Origin: Gemmobacter serpentinus
GTDB lineage: Bacteria > Pseudomonadota > Alphaproteobacteria > Rhodobacterales > Rhodobacteraceae
Direction: 5' to 3'
DNA length: 64,000 bases
NCBI RefSeq assembly: GCF_008973825.1
Contig: NZ_WCHR01000018.1
Span: forward strand, 124,001 to 188,000
The position numbers were made by a program, and so were the translations under genes. Within the stretch, counting starts at the first letter, position 1; every line of letters starts with the position of its first letter. Of this stretch, positions 37,224 to 45,995 are shown piece by piece. The notes beneath the pieces are model-generated. The model ran no database searches. It was not told the origin of the DNA and worked only from the letters and a program-made list of their open reading frames with translations.

Positions 37224-38203
37224 GCGACCTTCGGGGTTTCGATCATGAAACGGTCAAGCTCCGCCCGCGTGCCCGCCCCCTCCATCGGGCCAAGCCGCGT
37301 TACATTGCGCGCGCCTGCGGCGCAGCCATAGGCCAAGGCGGCCTCGATCCCAAGGCCAAGACGGCGCGCAGTCAGATAGGCCGCGCCAAAGCAATCGCCC
37401 GCCCCGGTCGGATCCACCTCGGTCACCTGAAAGGCCGGGTGATGGACCGATGCGCCATCGCGGGTGAAAACGGTCGCGCCGCGCGCGCCCTCCTTGAAGG
37501 CGATCTCTTTCACGCCGCGCGCGAACAGGCGGGCAATCGCGGCCTCATGGCCGGTGATGCCTGCCGCGCGTTCCACCTCATCGCCCGAGGGCAGCAGCAG
37601 GTCGGACAGTTCGACCAGCCGGGCAAAGCGCGCCTCGGTCTCGTCACTGTAGCGGATTTCCTTGCGCAGATTGGGGTCAAGCGACAGGGTACCGCCCTTT
37701 TCCTTGATCCGCAGCGCCGCGCGTTCGATCATTTCCGACACCTTCGGCATCGACAGCGCCAGACCCATGATATGGATATGGCCCGCGCGCTCCACCACTG
37801 CCTCGACCGCATCATTCCATTCGATGCGCGCGGCGGCCGAAGTGCCGGCATTATAGATAAAATCGCGATTGCCATCGGCGCGGTAGCGCACGAAGGCGCT
37901 GCCGGTCGGATAGACCGGATCGATATGGATGCCGGTGATATCGACGCCATCGGCGCGCAGCCGGTCGGTGTTCACCCGCCCGAAGTCATCATCACCCACG
38001 CCGCCGACCATCGCGGCCTGCCCGCCGAAGCGCCCGCATTGGTCGATGAATATCGCGGGGGCACCGCTGGGGAAAGGGCCGGTCAGCGGCTGGGCCTCAA
38101 GAAAGCCATTGCCGATAGTGGTGGCCATGATCTCCACAAGGATCTCGCCGATGCAGATCGTCGGGCCATTGGCATCGGGGGCAAGGATAGGTGTTTCGGA
38201 CAT
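37220..38203 (-). CDS. PfkB-family carbohydrate kinase
   Basis: 327 residues; ATG 38203 chosen because the longer reading runs into the ROK gene and lacks similarity. N-terminal ICIGEILVEIMA, GGVGDDDFGRVNTDRLRADG (PfkB signature 1 area) and C-terminal DPTGAGDCFGAAYL (signature 2 with the catalytic Asp). Phosphorylates a sugar, probably a ketose or ketose phosphate, given the neighbouring tagatose/psicose-type epimerase and GatZ-like protein. Could instead be a 2-keto-sugar-acid kinase. Confidence 0.9.
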   Translation of the reverse strand: MSETPILAPDANGPTICIGEILVEIMATTIGNGFLEAQPLTGPFPSGAPAIFIDQCGRFGGQAAMVGGVGDDDFGRVNTDRLRADGVDITGIHIDPVYPTGSAFVRYRADGNRDFIYNAGTSAAARIEWNDAVEAVVERAGHIHIMGLALSMPKVSEMIERAALRIKEKGGTLSLDPNLRKEIRYSDETEARFARLVELSDLLLPSGDEVERAAGITGHEAAIARLFARGVKEIAFKEGARGATVFTRDGASVHHPAFQVTEVDPTGAGDCFGAAYLTARRLGLGIEAALAYGCAAGARNVTRLGPMEGAGTRAELDRFMIETPKVA

Positions 38204-38219
38204 GGGATGGGGCCTGAAT

Positions 38220-39434
38220 TCAGGGTTGAGGGTCAGCCGGGCCTTTGTTAAGGCGCTGGTTTTCAAGCGAAAGAAAGCGGCGATGCAACATGCAGGCCGC
38301 GCCATAAGCCGCCCCACCGGACTGGTTCGGGTCCAGCTCGATACTGGGGCGCGGGAATTGCGGGGCCTGGGCCTCGGCCAAGAAGCGGTCGATCCGCGCC
38401 GCGATCAGCGGGTAAAGTGCGGCGACCGATCCCCCCAGCACGATGCGGTTCGGGTCCAGAACGCGCGCGACCTGCGTCAATAGGCTGGCAAGGCTACGGC
38501 CCCATTCATCGGCGACAGTCATTGCATGGGGGGCGTGGTCGGCCAGGTCGCGCAACAGATCGGAGAGGCTGCCTGCCGCATTGCCGGGCCGGGCACGATA
38601 GCGGGCCAGCAGGGTGTCGCGGCCGATCTCGCGTTCCACCGCGCGGCCATTCGTGCCGGGCAGCAGCATATGGCCGATCTCGCCCGCAAGGCCATGGCCG
38701 CCCCGGAACAGCTTGCCGTCGATGACGATGCCGCCGCCGACCCCGCTTTCCATCAGCAGAAACACCGTGACGCCGGAGCGTGAGGCCCCCGCCTTGTAGC
38801 CCTCACCAAAGGCAAAGGCATTGGCGTCGTTTTCCACCGCAATCGGAAGATCGGCGGGAAGGTGCGGCTGCGCCAGATCGGCGAGCGACACCTGACCCCA
38901 GCCCAGCAGCGGCGCGATCAGCAGGCGGCCCGCATTGTCGATCTGCGCTGGCGCAGAAAGGCCAAAGCCCCCGCAACGTGCCAGATCTTCGGGCGCGACA
39001 TCCGACAGGGCTTGCCGAACGGCCCGTTCGACTGCCGCCTCCACCGGCGTTGCCGGGCCGTCAAACTCGGTCCGGCGGCTGCAAACCACATCGGCGGCCA
39101 GATCGATCATGGTCGTGGTGATATGCTCCACCCCGATCTCGGCCCCCAGAAAGCAGGTGGCATCGGGCACGAGTTCAAGCTGGATGCCGGGGCGGCCCGC
39201 GCGCAGGCGCTTGCCGTCATCGCCAAGACTGTCGACCGCCTCGACCTCGCGCAACAGACCCGCGGCCTGCAGTTCGGCGGCGATATCGCCGAGGGATGAG
39301 CGGTTCAACTGCATCCGCCGCGCCAGTTGCGCCTTGCTCAGCCGTCGCTCACGAAACAACAGATCCAGCACCGTCACAGCATTGCTGAACCGGATCCGGT
39401 GCGGCGAGGCGGGAAGGGGCGCGATATCGTCCAT
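38220..39434 (-). CDS. ROK-family transcriptional regulator (NagC/XylR type)
   Basis: 404 residues. N-terminal winged helix-turn-helix (about 20-75, SKAQLARRMQLNRSSLGDIA) followed by a ROK sugar-kinase-like domain (AENDANAFAFGEG-like segment, GGGIVIDGKLFRG, GLAGEIGHMLLPG). The usual ROK zinc motif (CxCGxxGC) is absent; the corresponding stretch reads PGTNGRAVEREIG. Sits inside the operon between epimerase and kinase genes; presumably represses it in the absence of a sugar or sugar phosphate. Confidence 0.9.
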   Translation of the reverse strand: MDDIAPLPASPHRIRFSNAVTVLDLLFRERRLSKAQLARRMQLNRSSLGDIAAELQAAGLLREVEAVDSLGDDGKRLRAGRPGIQLELVPDATCFLGAEIGVEHITTTMIDLAADVVCSRRTEFDGPATPVEAAVERAVRQALSDVAPEDLARCGGFGLSAPAQIDNAGRLLIAPLLGWGQVSLADLAQPHLPADLPIAVENDANAFAFGEGYKAGASRSGVTVFLLMESGVGGGIVIDGKLFRGGHGLAGEIGHMLLPGTNGRAVEREIGRDTLLARYRARPGNAAGSLSDLLRDLADHAPHAMTVADEWGRSLASLLTQVARVLDPNRIVLGGSVAALYPLIAARIDRFLAEAQAPQFPRPSIELDPNQSGGAAYGAACMLHRRFLSLENQRLNKGPADPQP

Positions 39435-39490
39435 ATATCCAATCCGTCGGCAGCAGGTGGGGGCGTGACACCCCCGTCTGTGCGGTGTCG

Positions 39491-40375
39491 TCAGGCGGTG
39501 CGGTTGGTCTGGCGTCGACGCTTGGCCTCGGCATATTTCAATTCGATAAACTGCTTCGCATGGGCTGCAAGCGGGTCGTTTTCGGTCCAGGTGTCCCGCC
39601 AGATGCCGCAGACCAGCGAAAGCCCCTCATCCACCACAGCGGTGGAGAAGCTTTCGAATACCACATCGCGGCTGTAATCGATCTCGACCAGCGCATCGAA
39701 GGTGCGGTCGAAATTGATCACGCCATCCCCCAGATAGCCGCGATTGCTTTCCCCGATATGGAAATAGCCGATCTTGTCGCCCGCCAGGCGGATCGCTGCG
39801 GCCGGATCGGCCTCTTCGATGTTCATGTGGAAGGTATCAAGGTGCAGGCGGACATGATCCGAGCCGGTATCGGCGATGAATTTCAGCCCCTGCGCGGTGG
39901 TGTTCAGCAGGTTGCTTTCAAAGCGGTTCACCACCTCCAGCACCAGATCGACGCCTGCGGCCCTGGCGATCTCGCCCGCCTCGGCAATCGCCTCGACCGA
40001 GTTTTTCCAACCATCGACCGAGGGCAGTGTGCCGTACTTGGTATGGGCGGAATACAGGATGCCGCCAAGCTTGTTGCCGCCGATATCACGCACGGCCTTG
40101 ATTGCATCGGCCAGCGTCTGCTTGCCGCGCGCCACGATGTCCTTGTCGGTCGAGGACACGTCGTTTTGCAGGCCGAGGCCCATGGTCACGCCGATTTCCA
40201 CGTCAAGGCTGCGCACCTTGGCCGATAGGCGGTCCAGGTCGAACAGTTCGGGGCGCAGATAGGCGAATTCGATGGTGCGGTAGCCGTGTTCGGCGGTCTT
40301 TTCCAGCGCCATCTCCAGGCCTTCCTGGGTCTGCCCGCCGGTCCAGACGAATGAATGGATGCCAAGTCTGCGCAT
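39491..40375 (-). CDS. D-tagatose/D-psicose 3-epimerase-family sugar isomerase
   Basis: 294-residue TIM barrel. The four metal/catalytic residues are Glu147 (LEVVNRFE), Asp180 (HLDTFHMNIEE), His206 (YFHIGESN) and Glu241 (VFESF), each exactly five residues before those I recall for Pseudomonas cichorii D-tagatose 3-epimerase (152, 185, 211, 246). Interconverts C3 epimers of free ketoses using Mn2+ or Co2+. First gene of its operon, ahead of ROK regulator, PfkB kinase and GatZ-like protein. Its start codon is preceded by 14 G residues and AAC. Confidence 0.9.
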   Translation of the reverse strand: MRRLGIHSFVWTGGQTQEGLEMALEKTAEHGYRTIEFAYLRPELFDLDRLSAKVRSLDVEIGVTMGLGLQNDVSSTDKDIVARGKQTLADAIKAVRDIGGNKLGGILYSAHTKYGTLPSVDGWKNSVEAIAEAGEIARAAGVDLVLEVVNRFESNLLNTTAQGLKFIADTGSDHVRLHLDTFHMNIEEADPAAAIRLAGDKIGYFHIGESNRGYLGDGVINFDRTFDALVEIDYSRDVVFESFSTAVVDEGLSLVCGIWRDTWTENDPLAAHAKQFIELKYAEAKRRRQTNRTA

Positions 40376-40378
40376 GTT

Positions 40379-40392
40379 CCCCCCCCCCCCCC
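40379..40392 (-). repeat. G14 homopolymer at the ribosome-binding position
   Basis: The plus strand shows 14 consecutive C (40379-40392). On the coding strand of the epimerase this is G14 followed by AAC and the ATG at 40375. It replaces a normal Shine-Dalgarno sequence. A tract of this length is expected to change in copy number by slippage. Confidence 0.9.
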
Positions 40393-40429
40393 TTGAATGG
40401 ATTCGATCTTATGTATTGTGTCTAATAAA

Positions 40430-40444
40430 GTTGTGACAAGCAAC
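40430..40444. promoter_or_regulatory. Candidate operator upstream of the epimerase operon
   Basis: GTTG-TGACAAG-CAAC is an inverted repeat and contains the perfect palindrome TTGTGACAA (40431-40439). It lies in a locally AT-rich stretch (40400-40460) about 55 bp upstream of the epimerase start. Possible site for the ROK regulator of the same operon. Confidence 0.35.
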
Positions 40445-40543
40445 AAATCAATTCAACGCAAGATCAATCGCGCCGCAAGGGGGGCTGCGGTGGCCGGGGG
40501 GGCCGCCGGATCAATCTGCGGCATCTCTCGTTGGGACTGGTTC

Positions 40544-41467
40544 TTATGCGACTGCCCGGCGGCGACGGGGCAACAAATGGAGGGGCAGGGTGATCACGAC
40601 GAGGCAGAGTGTGACAAGCACCACCCCCACCCAGCCGAGAATGGGCAGGCGTTCGCCCACGATCAGCACAGCAAAGACGGCGGCAACCACCGGCTCCAGC
40701 AGGGTCAGTGTGGTCGCCATGCTGACCGGCACCCGCGCCAGACCATAGCCAAAGCAGATGTAGCCCAGAAACATCGGCACCACGGCCATATAGATGCCGA
40801 CCGCCGCATTGCCCCAGGAGGCCAGAAGCGGCCCGCCGCTCATCACCAGCACCGGCATCAGCAGCAGGCCACCAAGTCCGAAGGTTGCCCCCATCGCCAC
40901 GCCTGATGGTGTGCCGCGCAGCATCATGCCCCGCGCGGTCCAGGAATACACCGCATAGGTCAGCCCGCCCAGCAGGCCAAGCCCCACGCCGATCATCACG
41001 GTCAGCGTGTCGCCGCCGCCCTGATGCCCCGCGCCTTCTGCGATGCAGATCAGCGCCATGCCGGTCAGCCCCATTGCGGCCCCTGCCATCCAGCGCCCGC
41101 TAAGGCCAGTGCGGTCGGCCAGATACTCGATCAACGCCGATAAAAGCGGTGCCGAGCCGATGGTGATGACGGTGCCAATGGTGACACCGGCCATCCGCAT
41201 CGATCCGTAAAAGGCCAGCGGATAGATCATGACCGATACCCCGCCCAGCAAGAGCAAGCCTTTCTGCTGCCAAAGCTGTGCGGTGGCCCCGGCAATGCGG
41301 CGCGCCGCCAGCAATGCCTGCAACAGCCCGCCAACTCCCATGGCCGCCGCACCAATGGCGGCGGCGCTGACATCGGGTGCGAATGTTGCTGCGGTGCCCG
41401 TGGTGCCCCAGACCACCGAGGCAAAGAGAATGGCCAGAATACCGGCCGTCTGGTTCTGAGCGGTCAT
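40544..41467 (-). CDS. EamA/DMT-superfamily transporter
   Basis: 307 residues from ATG 41467, one base after the TetR stop codon. Ten hydrophobic helices in two EamA repeats (ILFASVVWGTTGTAATF in the first; GLGLLGGLTYAVYSW starting the second) and a basic cytoplasmic tail (LPRRRRAVA). The family mostly exports metabolites or amino acids. Tight coupling to a TetR gene suggests regulated efflux of a small molecule; substrate unknown. Confidence 0.9.
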   Translation of the reverse strand: MTAQNQTAGILAILFASVVWGTTGTAATFAPDVSAAAIGAAAMGVGGLLQALLAARRIAGATAQLWQQKGLLLLGGVSVMIYPLAFYGSMRMAGVTIGTVITIGSAPLLSALIEYLADRTGLSGRWMAGAAMGLTGMALICIAEGAGHQGGGDTLTVMIGVGLGLLGGLTYAVYSWTARGMMLRGTPSGVAMGATFGLGGLLLMPVLVMSGGPLLASWGNAAVGIYMAVVPMFLGYICFGYGLARVPVSMATTLTLLEPVVAAVFAVLIVGERLPILGWVGVVLVTLCLVVITLPLHLLPRRRRAVA

Positions 41468-41468
41468 G

Positions 41469-42056
41469 TCAAAGCGGATCCAGCATATCGGTGACGATTT
41501 TGCGCGCAGCTTCCAGGCGGGTGCTGTCACCTTCCAATCCCGCGCGCACCATGGCCCCTTCCAAGAGAAAGGTCAGATGCGCGGCCATCTGGGCAAGGCG
41601 CGCGGGGTCATCGGCGATCAGCGCCGCCAGATGGGCAGTGACGATGGCCTCGACCTCTTCCTTGTGGCGGCGCACGGCGGCGCGGCCTTCGGTGCCTACC
41701 TCCAGCTCGGCTGCTGCATTCAGCAGGCCGCAGCCGCGAAAGCCATGTTCATAGGCTGCTTCGGCGTGATCCTGATAGGCGTCAAACACCGCAAGGATGC
41801 CCTGTTTCGGCCCCTTGGCCTGATCTCGTCTTGTGGCATAGAGGGCAAGCCATTCGGCGTGGCGCGCCTCGATATATTGCGCGATCAGATCGGCCTTGGA
41901 GCTGAAATTGTTGTAAAGGCTTTTGCGCGCCACCCCGGCGCGCTCGATCACGGCATCGATGCCGGTGCCGTTGATGCCATGGTCATAGAACAATGCCGCT
42001 GCCGCGCGCAAAAGCCGGTCGCGTGCGCTGTCTTTCGGTTGCGCGGGTATGGGCAT
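41469..42056 (-). CDS. TetR-family regulator of the EamA exporter
   Basis: 195 residues from ATG 42056. N-terminal helix-turn-helix (about 14-60: GTGIDAVIERAGVARKSLYN, then NFSSKADLI) and a C-terminal ligand domain ending LEAARKIVTDMLDPL. Cotranscribed with the exporter. An inverted repeat, ATAGGTA-N8-TACCTAT, sits 14 bp before its start and is the likely operator for autorepression. Confidence 0.9.
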   Translation of the reverse strand: MPIPAQPKDSARDRLLRAAAALFYDHGINGTGIDAVIERAGVARKSLYNNFSSKADLIAQYIEARHAEWLALYATRRDQAKGPKQGILAVFDAYQDHAEAAYEHGFRGCGLLNAAAELEVGTEGRAAVRRHKEEVEAIVTAHLAALIADDPARLAQMAAHLTFLLEGAMVRAGLEGDSTRLEAARKIVTDMLDPL

Positions 42057-42069
42057 GATGGCTCCAGAT

Positions 42070-42091
42070 ATAGGTAGATCGGTATACCTAT
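42070..42091. promoter_or_regulatory. TetR operator: ATAGGTA-N8-TACCTAT
   Basis: Perfect 7-bp arms at 42070-42076 and 42085-42091, centred about 25 bp upstream of the TetR start codon. Size and position fit a TetR dimer site. Confidence 0.6.
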
Positions 42092-42383
42092 GGCGCGCCC
42101 ATCCCGCAAGATGCATCTGGCTATGACGGGTCGCCCTTCCGGGCGACCCAGATCGGGGTGTCTGGCCATGGCGCATTGATCTGGTTCAAGGACCGGGGGA
42201 CACCACGGCCCCGCGTGATCGCGGCCGGCCTGCCGCCACTGTGCTGGCCTGAAGTGCTGGCTAGAGGTGGAAAGGAAGCTTTTCTGTAGTTGCGAATTAT
42301 TCGCACTTGCGTTCCTGTAGCGGGCTGTTATCCCTTATTGCAAGTGAATCGCATCTGAGAGCGGAAACCGGAGGAAGCAGCCC
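42092..42383. other. Gene-free region between the TetR operon and sitA
   Basis: No coding potential seen. It should hold the divergent promoters of the TetR/EamA operon and sitABCD. The sitA-proximal part contains a perfect palindrome (42291-42305) and a degenerate second copy (42339-42353). The GC-rich middle shows nothing recognisable. Confidence 0.55.
42291..42305. promoter_or_regulatory. Fur-family (Mur/Zur-like) operator upstream of sitA
   Basis: TGCGAAT-T-ATTCGCA is a perfect 15-bp palindrome 79 bp before the sitA start. A second, imperfect copy (TGCAAGTGAATCGCA, 11 of 15 matching) is at 42339-42353. Alphaproteobacterial sit operons are typically controlled by the manganese regulator Mur at AT-rich TGC...GCA palindromes; the assignment to Mur is inference. 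Confidence 0.55.
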
Positions 42384-43289
42384 ATGTCGGCACGGAACAC
42401 GCGCATTCTGGGGGCCGTCGCGGGGCTGGCACTGATGGCCGGGGCGGCGGATGCGCAGGAAGACCGCATGAAGGTGGTGACCACCTTCACCGTTCTGGCC
42501 GATATGGCGGCGCATGTGGCGGGGGATGCGGCCGATGTCGTCTCCATCACCAAGCCGGGGGCAGAGATCCATGGCTATGAGCCGACCCCGCAAGACATTG
42601 TTCGCGCGCAGGATGCCGACCTGATCCTGTGGAACGGCATGAATCTGGAACTGTGGTTCCAGCAATTCCTTGGCAATCTGCGCGATGTGCCCGCGGCCAC
42701 GCTGACGGACGGGATCGAGCCGATCTCCATCGCCTCCGGCAGCTATCAGGGCAAGCCCAATCCACATGCCTGGATGGCTCTCGACAATGCCTTGATCTAT
42801 ATCGACAATATCGAACGGGCCTTTGCGGCGCAGGACCCGGCCAATGCCGCGACCTATGCCGCCAATGCGGCCGCTTACAAGGATCAGTTGCGCGCCACGC
42901 TGGAGCCTTTGCGCGCCGAAATCGCGCAGATCCCCGAAGCGGAGCGTTGGCTGGTGACCTGTGAAGGCGCGTTTTCCTACCTTGCCCGTGATTTCGGCCT
43001 GAAAGAGCTGTATCTCTGGCCGATGAACGCCGATCAGATGGGCACGCCGAAACAGGTGCGCGCGGTGATCGATGGCGTGCGCGAGAACAGTATTCCGGTG
43101 GTGTTCTGTGAAAGCACGGTGAACACGGCCCCCGCTGAACAGGTGGCGCGCGAAACCGGGGCGGCCTATGGTGGCGTGCTGTATGTCGACAGCCTGTCCG
43201 AGCCGGGTGGCCCGGTGCCCTCTTATCTGGATCTGCTGCGCGTCACCTCGGAAACTGTGGTGCGCGGGCTGACCGGTAAGACCGAATAA
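42384..43289 (+). CDS. sitA: SitA: periplasmic Mn2+/Fe2+-binding protein
   Basis: 301 residues with a signal peptide ending ADAQ near residue 25. Cluster 9 metal-binding protein; likely ligands His63 (EIHGYEPTP), His128 ([11 protein letters not shown]), Glu194 ([12 protein letters not shown]) and Asp269 (YVDSLSE). The third ligand is Glu rather than His, and there is no His-rich loop; both point to manganese/iron (SitA/PsaA) rather than zinc (ZnuA). First gene of a complete sitABCD operon. A GC-rich hairpin just after its stop separates it from sitB. Confidence 0.93.
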   Translation: MSARNTRILGAVAGLALMAGAADAQEDRMKVVTTFTVLADMAAHVAGDAADVVSITKPGAEIHGYEPTPQDIVRAQDADLILWNGMNLELWFQQFLGNLRDVPAATLTDGIEPISIASGSYQGKPNPHAWMALDNALIYIDNIERAFAAQDPANAATYAANAAAYKDQLRATLEPLRAEIAQIPEAERWLVTCEGAFSYLARDFGLKELYLWPMNADQMGTPKQVRAVIDGVRENSIPVVFCESTVNTAPAEQVARETGAAYGGVLYVDSLSEPGGPVPSYLDLLRVTSETVVRGLTGKTE

Positions 43290-43308
43290 GCCGCTTGCAA
43301 GACCTGAG

Positions 43309-43333
43309 GCCCCCACCCGCCCGGGGTGGGGGC
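43309..43333 (+). other. Strong intercistronic hairpin sitA-sitB
   Basis: GCCCCCACC (43309-43317) pairs with GGTGGGGGC (43325-43333) across a 7-base loop, with no T tract. It probably stabilises sitA mRNA and lowers read-through to sitB. It would occlude a ribosome site for an ATG at 43340, favouring ATG 43376 as the sitB start. Confidence 0.65.
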
Positions 43334-43375
43334 ACCAGCATGGGGGCCGTCCCGTTCCGGCAGAAAGCGAAGATC

Positions 43376-44284
43376 ATGACGACCAGTGAACCGAGTTTGC
43401 CGGAGATCGGCAAGGGCGATCCCGCAGGCGGCATCATGGCCCGCGATGTGACGGTCACCTATCGCAATGGCATGACCGCGCTGCGCAATGCCAGTTTCCA
43501 GATCCCCAAGGGCACGGTGACCGCACTGGTCGGCGTGAACGGCGCGGGGAAATCCACCTTGTTCAAGGCGATCATGGGTTTTGTGCCGGTCGCCCGGGGC
43601 GAGATCCGCCTGCTGGGCCTGACCGTGCGCGAGGCGTTGAAGCAGAACCTTGTCGCCTATGTCCCGCAGGCCGAGGAGGTCGACTGGTCCTTCCCGGTGC
43701 TGGTGGAAGACGTGGTGATGATGGGGCGCTATGGTCATATGGGTTTCCTGCGCCGCCCCGCGCCCACCGATCATGCGGCCGTGGATAGGGCACTGGCCCG
43801 CGTGAATATGCAGGATTACCGCCATCGCCAGATCGGTGAACTGTCAGGTGGTCAGAAAAAGCGGGTCTTTCTGGCGCGCGCGCTTGCACAGGACGGGCGG
43901 GTGATCCTGCTGGACGAGCCTTTCACCGGCGTCGATGTAAAGACCGAGGAACAGATCATCGCCCTGCTGCGCGAGTTGCGCGACGAGGGGCGGGTGATGC
44001 TGGTCTCCACCCACAACCTTGGCTCGGTGCCGGAGTTCTGCGACCGGGTGGTGCTGGTCAAGGGCACGGTTCTGGGCTTCGGCCCAACCGAAACCACCTT
44101 CACCCGCGACAATCTTGAGGCGGCCTTTGGCGGTGTGCTGCGCCATTTCACCCTTGGCGGCGATGCCCTGCATGATGATGACGATCCGCGCCATGTGACG
44201 ATCCTGACCGATGATGAACGCCCGCTGGTCCATTACGATGGCCGCACCCGCACCCGCGACAGCGGGGGGGAGGGGGCGGCATGA
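43376..44284 (+). CDS. sitB: SitB: Mn/Fe ABC transporter ATPase
   Basis: 302 residues from ATG 43376 (alternatives at 43340 and TTG 43295). Walker [11 protein letters not shown]-loop [13 protein letters not shown] (typical of the Mn/Zn family), signature [15 protein letters not shown], Walker [14 protein letters not shown]-loop STHN. A C-terminal extension with [12 protein letters not shown] may be an extra metal- or partner-binding tail. Overlaps sitC by ATGA. Confidence 0.93.
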   Translation: MTTSEPSLPEIGKGDPAGGIMARDVTVTYRNGMTALRNASFQIPKGTVTALVGVNGAGKSTLFKAIMGFVPVARGEIRLLGLTVREALKQNLVAYVPQAEEVDWSFPVLVEDVVMMGRYGHMGFLRRPAPTDHAAVDRALARVNMQDYRHRQIGELSGGQKKRVFLARALAQDGRVILLDEPFTGVDVKTEEQIIALLRELRDEGRVMLVSTHNLGSVPEFCDRVVLVKGTVLGFGPTETTFTRDNLEAAFGGVLRHFTLGGDALHDDDDPRHVTILTDDERPLVHYDGRTRTRDSGGEGAA

Positions 44285-45144
44285 GCGTTCTGCTGGAGCC
44301 GTTCTCTTACGGCTATATGACCAATGCGATGTGGGTTTCGGCCCTTGTCGGCGGCGTCTGTGCCTTTCTGTCCAGCTATCTGATGCTCAAGGGCTGGTCG
44401 CTGATCGGCGACGCGCTTTCGCATTCCGTGGTGCCCGGTGTCGCCGGGGCCTATATGCTGGGCCTGCCCTTCGCGCTTGGTGCCTTTCTGTCCGGGGGGC
44501 TCGCGGCGGCGGCAATGCTGTTCCTGTCGGATCGCTCGGGGCTGAAGGTTGATGTGGTGATCGGGCTGATCTTCACCAGCTTCTTCGGGCTGGGTCTGTT
44601 CATGGTCTCGATCAACCCCATGGCGATCTCGGTCCAGACCATCACCATGGGCAATATCCTTGCCATCACCCCCGGCGATACGCTGCAACTGGCCATCATC
44701 GGCTTTGTGTCTCTGGCGGTGCTGCTGCTGAAGTGGAAGGATCTGATGGTGGTGTTCTTCGATGAAAACCACGCGCGCTCCATCGGGTTGCGGCCCGGGG
44801 TGCTGAAGGGCGTGTTCTTCGTGCTGCTGTCGGCCTGCGTGGTGGCGGCGATGCAGACGGTCGGCGCTTTCCTCGTCATTGCCATGGTGGTGACACCGGG
44901 GGCGACCGCCTATCTGCTGTGCGACCGCTTCCCGCGCCTCATTGCGCTTTCGGTCGCCATCGGCACCGTGACCAGCTTTGTCGGTGCCTATCTCAGCTAC
45001 TTTCTGGATGGCGCGACCGGCGGCATCATCGTCTGCCTGCAAACGCTGATTTTCCTCGCCGTCTTCACCTTCGCCCCGAAACATGGGCTTCTTGCCGCCC
45101 GTGCCAAGGCGCGCGCCGCCTTGCGCGAAGGGGATCTGGCATGA
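44281..45144 (+). CDS. sitC: SitC: Mn/Fe ABC transporter permease
   Basis: 287 residues, ABC-3 family, about eight or nine helices. Motifs: [32 protein letters not shown] and [20 protein letters not shown]. Coupled by overlap with sitB upstream and sitD downstream. Forms the channel together with SitD. Confidence 0.93.
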   Translation: MSVLLEPFSYGYMTNAMWVSALVGGVCAFLSSYLMLKGWSLIGDALSHSVVPGVAGAYMLGLPFALGAFLSGGLAAAAMLFLSDRSGLKVDVVIGLIFTSFFGLGLFMVSINPMAISVQTITMGNILAITPGDTLQLAIIGFVSLAVLLLKWKDLMVVFFDENHARSIGLRPGVLKGVFFVLLSACVVAAMQTVGAFLVIAMVVTPGATAYLLCDRFPRLIALSVAIGTVTSFVGAYLSYFLDGATGGIIVCLQTLIFLAVFTFAPKHGLLAARAKARAALREGDLA

Positions 45145-45977
45145 TCGACCAGCTTTTGCTGCCCTTCCAGTTCGGCTTCATGCAGAACGCCTTTCTGATT
45201 GCCATCATGGTCGCGGTGCCGACCGCGCTGCTGTCATGCTTTCTGGTGTTGAAGGGCTGGGCCTTGATGGGCGATGCGGTCAGCCATGCGGTGCTGCCGG
45301 GCGTGGTGCTGGCCTATATCCTTGGCTTTCCGCTGATCCTTGGCGCGTTTATTGCGGGGATGATCACTGCGCTGATGGCCGGCTGGCTGGCCGAGAACAG
45401 CCGGGTGAAACAGGATACCGTGATGGGCGTCGTGTTCTCCGGCATGTTCGGGCTGGGGATCGTGCTTTACACCTCGATCACTTCGGACGCGCATCTCGAT
45501 CACATCCTGTTCGGCAATATGCTGGGCGTGGGGGCGGATGATCTGTGGACGGCGGGCCTGATCGGGCTGGGGGTCACGCTGGCGCTGCTGCTGAAATGGA
45601 AGGACCTGATGCTGCACGCCTTTGACCCTGCGCAGGCGCGGACATCGGGTTTGGCCGTCGGGCTGCTGCATTATGGGCTTTTGACCGTGCTGTCGCTGAC
45701 CATCGTTGCCACCATGTCGGCGACCGGGCTGATTTTGGCGGTGGGGCTGCTGATTGCGCCGGGGGCGATTGCCTTCCTGCTGACGCGGCGCTTCGGCCGG
45801 ATGCTGGTTGTGGCGGTTGCGGTCTGCCTGATTGCCATGCTGGGCGGGGTCTATGCGAGCTTTTATCTGGATAGTGCGCCCGCGCCGACCGTGGTGCTCA
45901 TCCTGACCGCGATGTTCCTGCTGGCCTTCCTGCGCCGCATTCGCTTGCAGGCGCGGGCCGAGGCGGCGGCGGAGTAA
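45141..45977 (+). CDS. sitD: SitD: Mn/Fe ABC transporter permease
   Basis: 278 residues from the ATG overlapping the sitC stop. ABC-3 family motifs parallel SitC: LSCFLVLKGWALMGDAVSHA, VLPGVVLAYILG and GLILAVGLLIAPGAIAFLL, with eight or nine helices. Last gene of the operon; its stop codon lies in the loop of a hairpin (45965-45986). Confidence 0.93.
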   Translation: MIDQLLLPFQFGFMQNAFLIAIMVAVPTALLSCFLVLKGWALMGDAVSHAVLPGVVLAYILGFPLILGAFIAGMITALMAGWLAENSRVKQDTVMGVVFSGMFGLGIVLYTSITSDAHLDHILFGNMLGVGADDLWTAGLIGLGVTLALLLKWKDLMLHAFDPAQARTSGLAVGLLHYGLLTVLSLTIVATMSATGLILAVGLLIAPGAIAFLLTRRFGRMLVVAVAVCLIAMLGGVYASFYLDSAPAPTVVLILTAMFLLAFLRRIRLQARAEAAAE

Positions 45978-45986
45978 TCCGCCGCC
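45965..45986. terminator. GC hairpin over the sitD stop codon
   Basis: GGCGGCGGA (45965-45973), GTAA loop, TCCGCCGCC (45978-45986): a 9-bp perfect stem with the TAA stop in the loop. No T tract follows, so it is a weak terminator at best. It lies between the convergent sitD and ferric-reductase genes. Confidence 0.4.
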
Positions 45987-45995
45987 CGGCCGGGC

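Noticed and set aside
42384-45977. Zinc importer (ZnuABC) reading
   Set aside because: The binding protein has Glu at the third ligand position and no His-rich loop, and there are two permease genes, which fits SitABCD.
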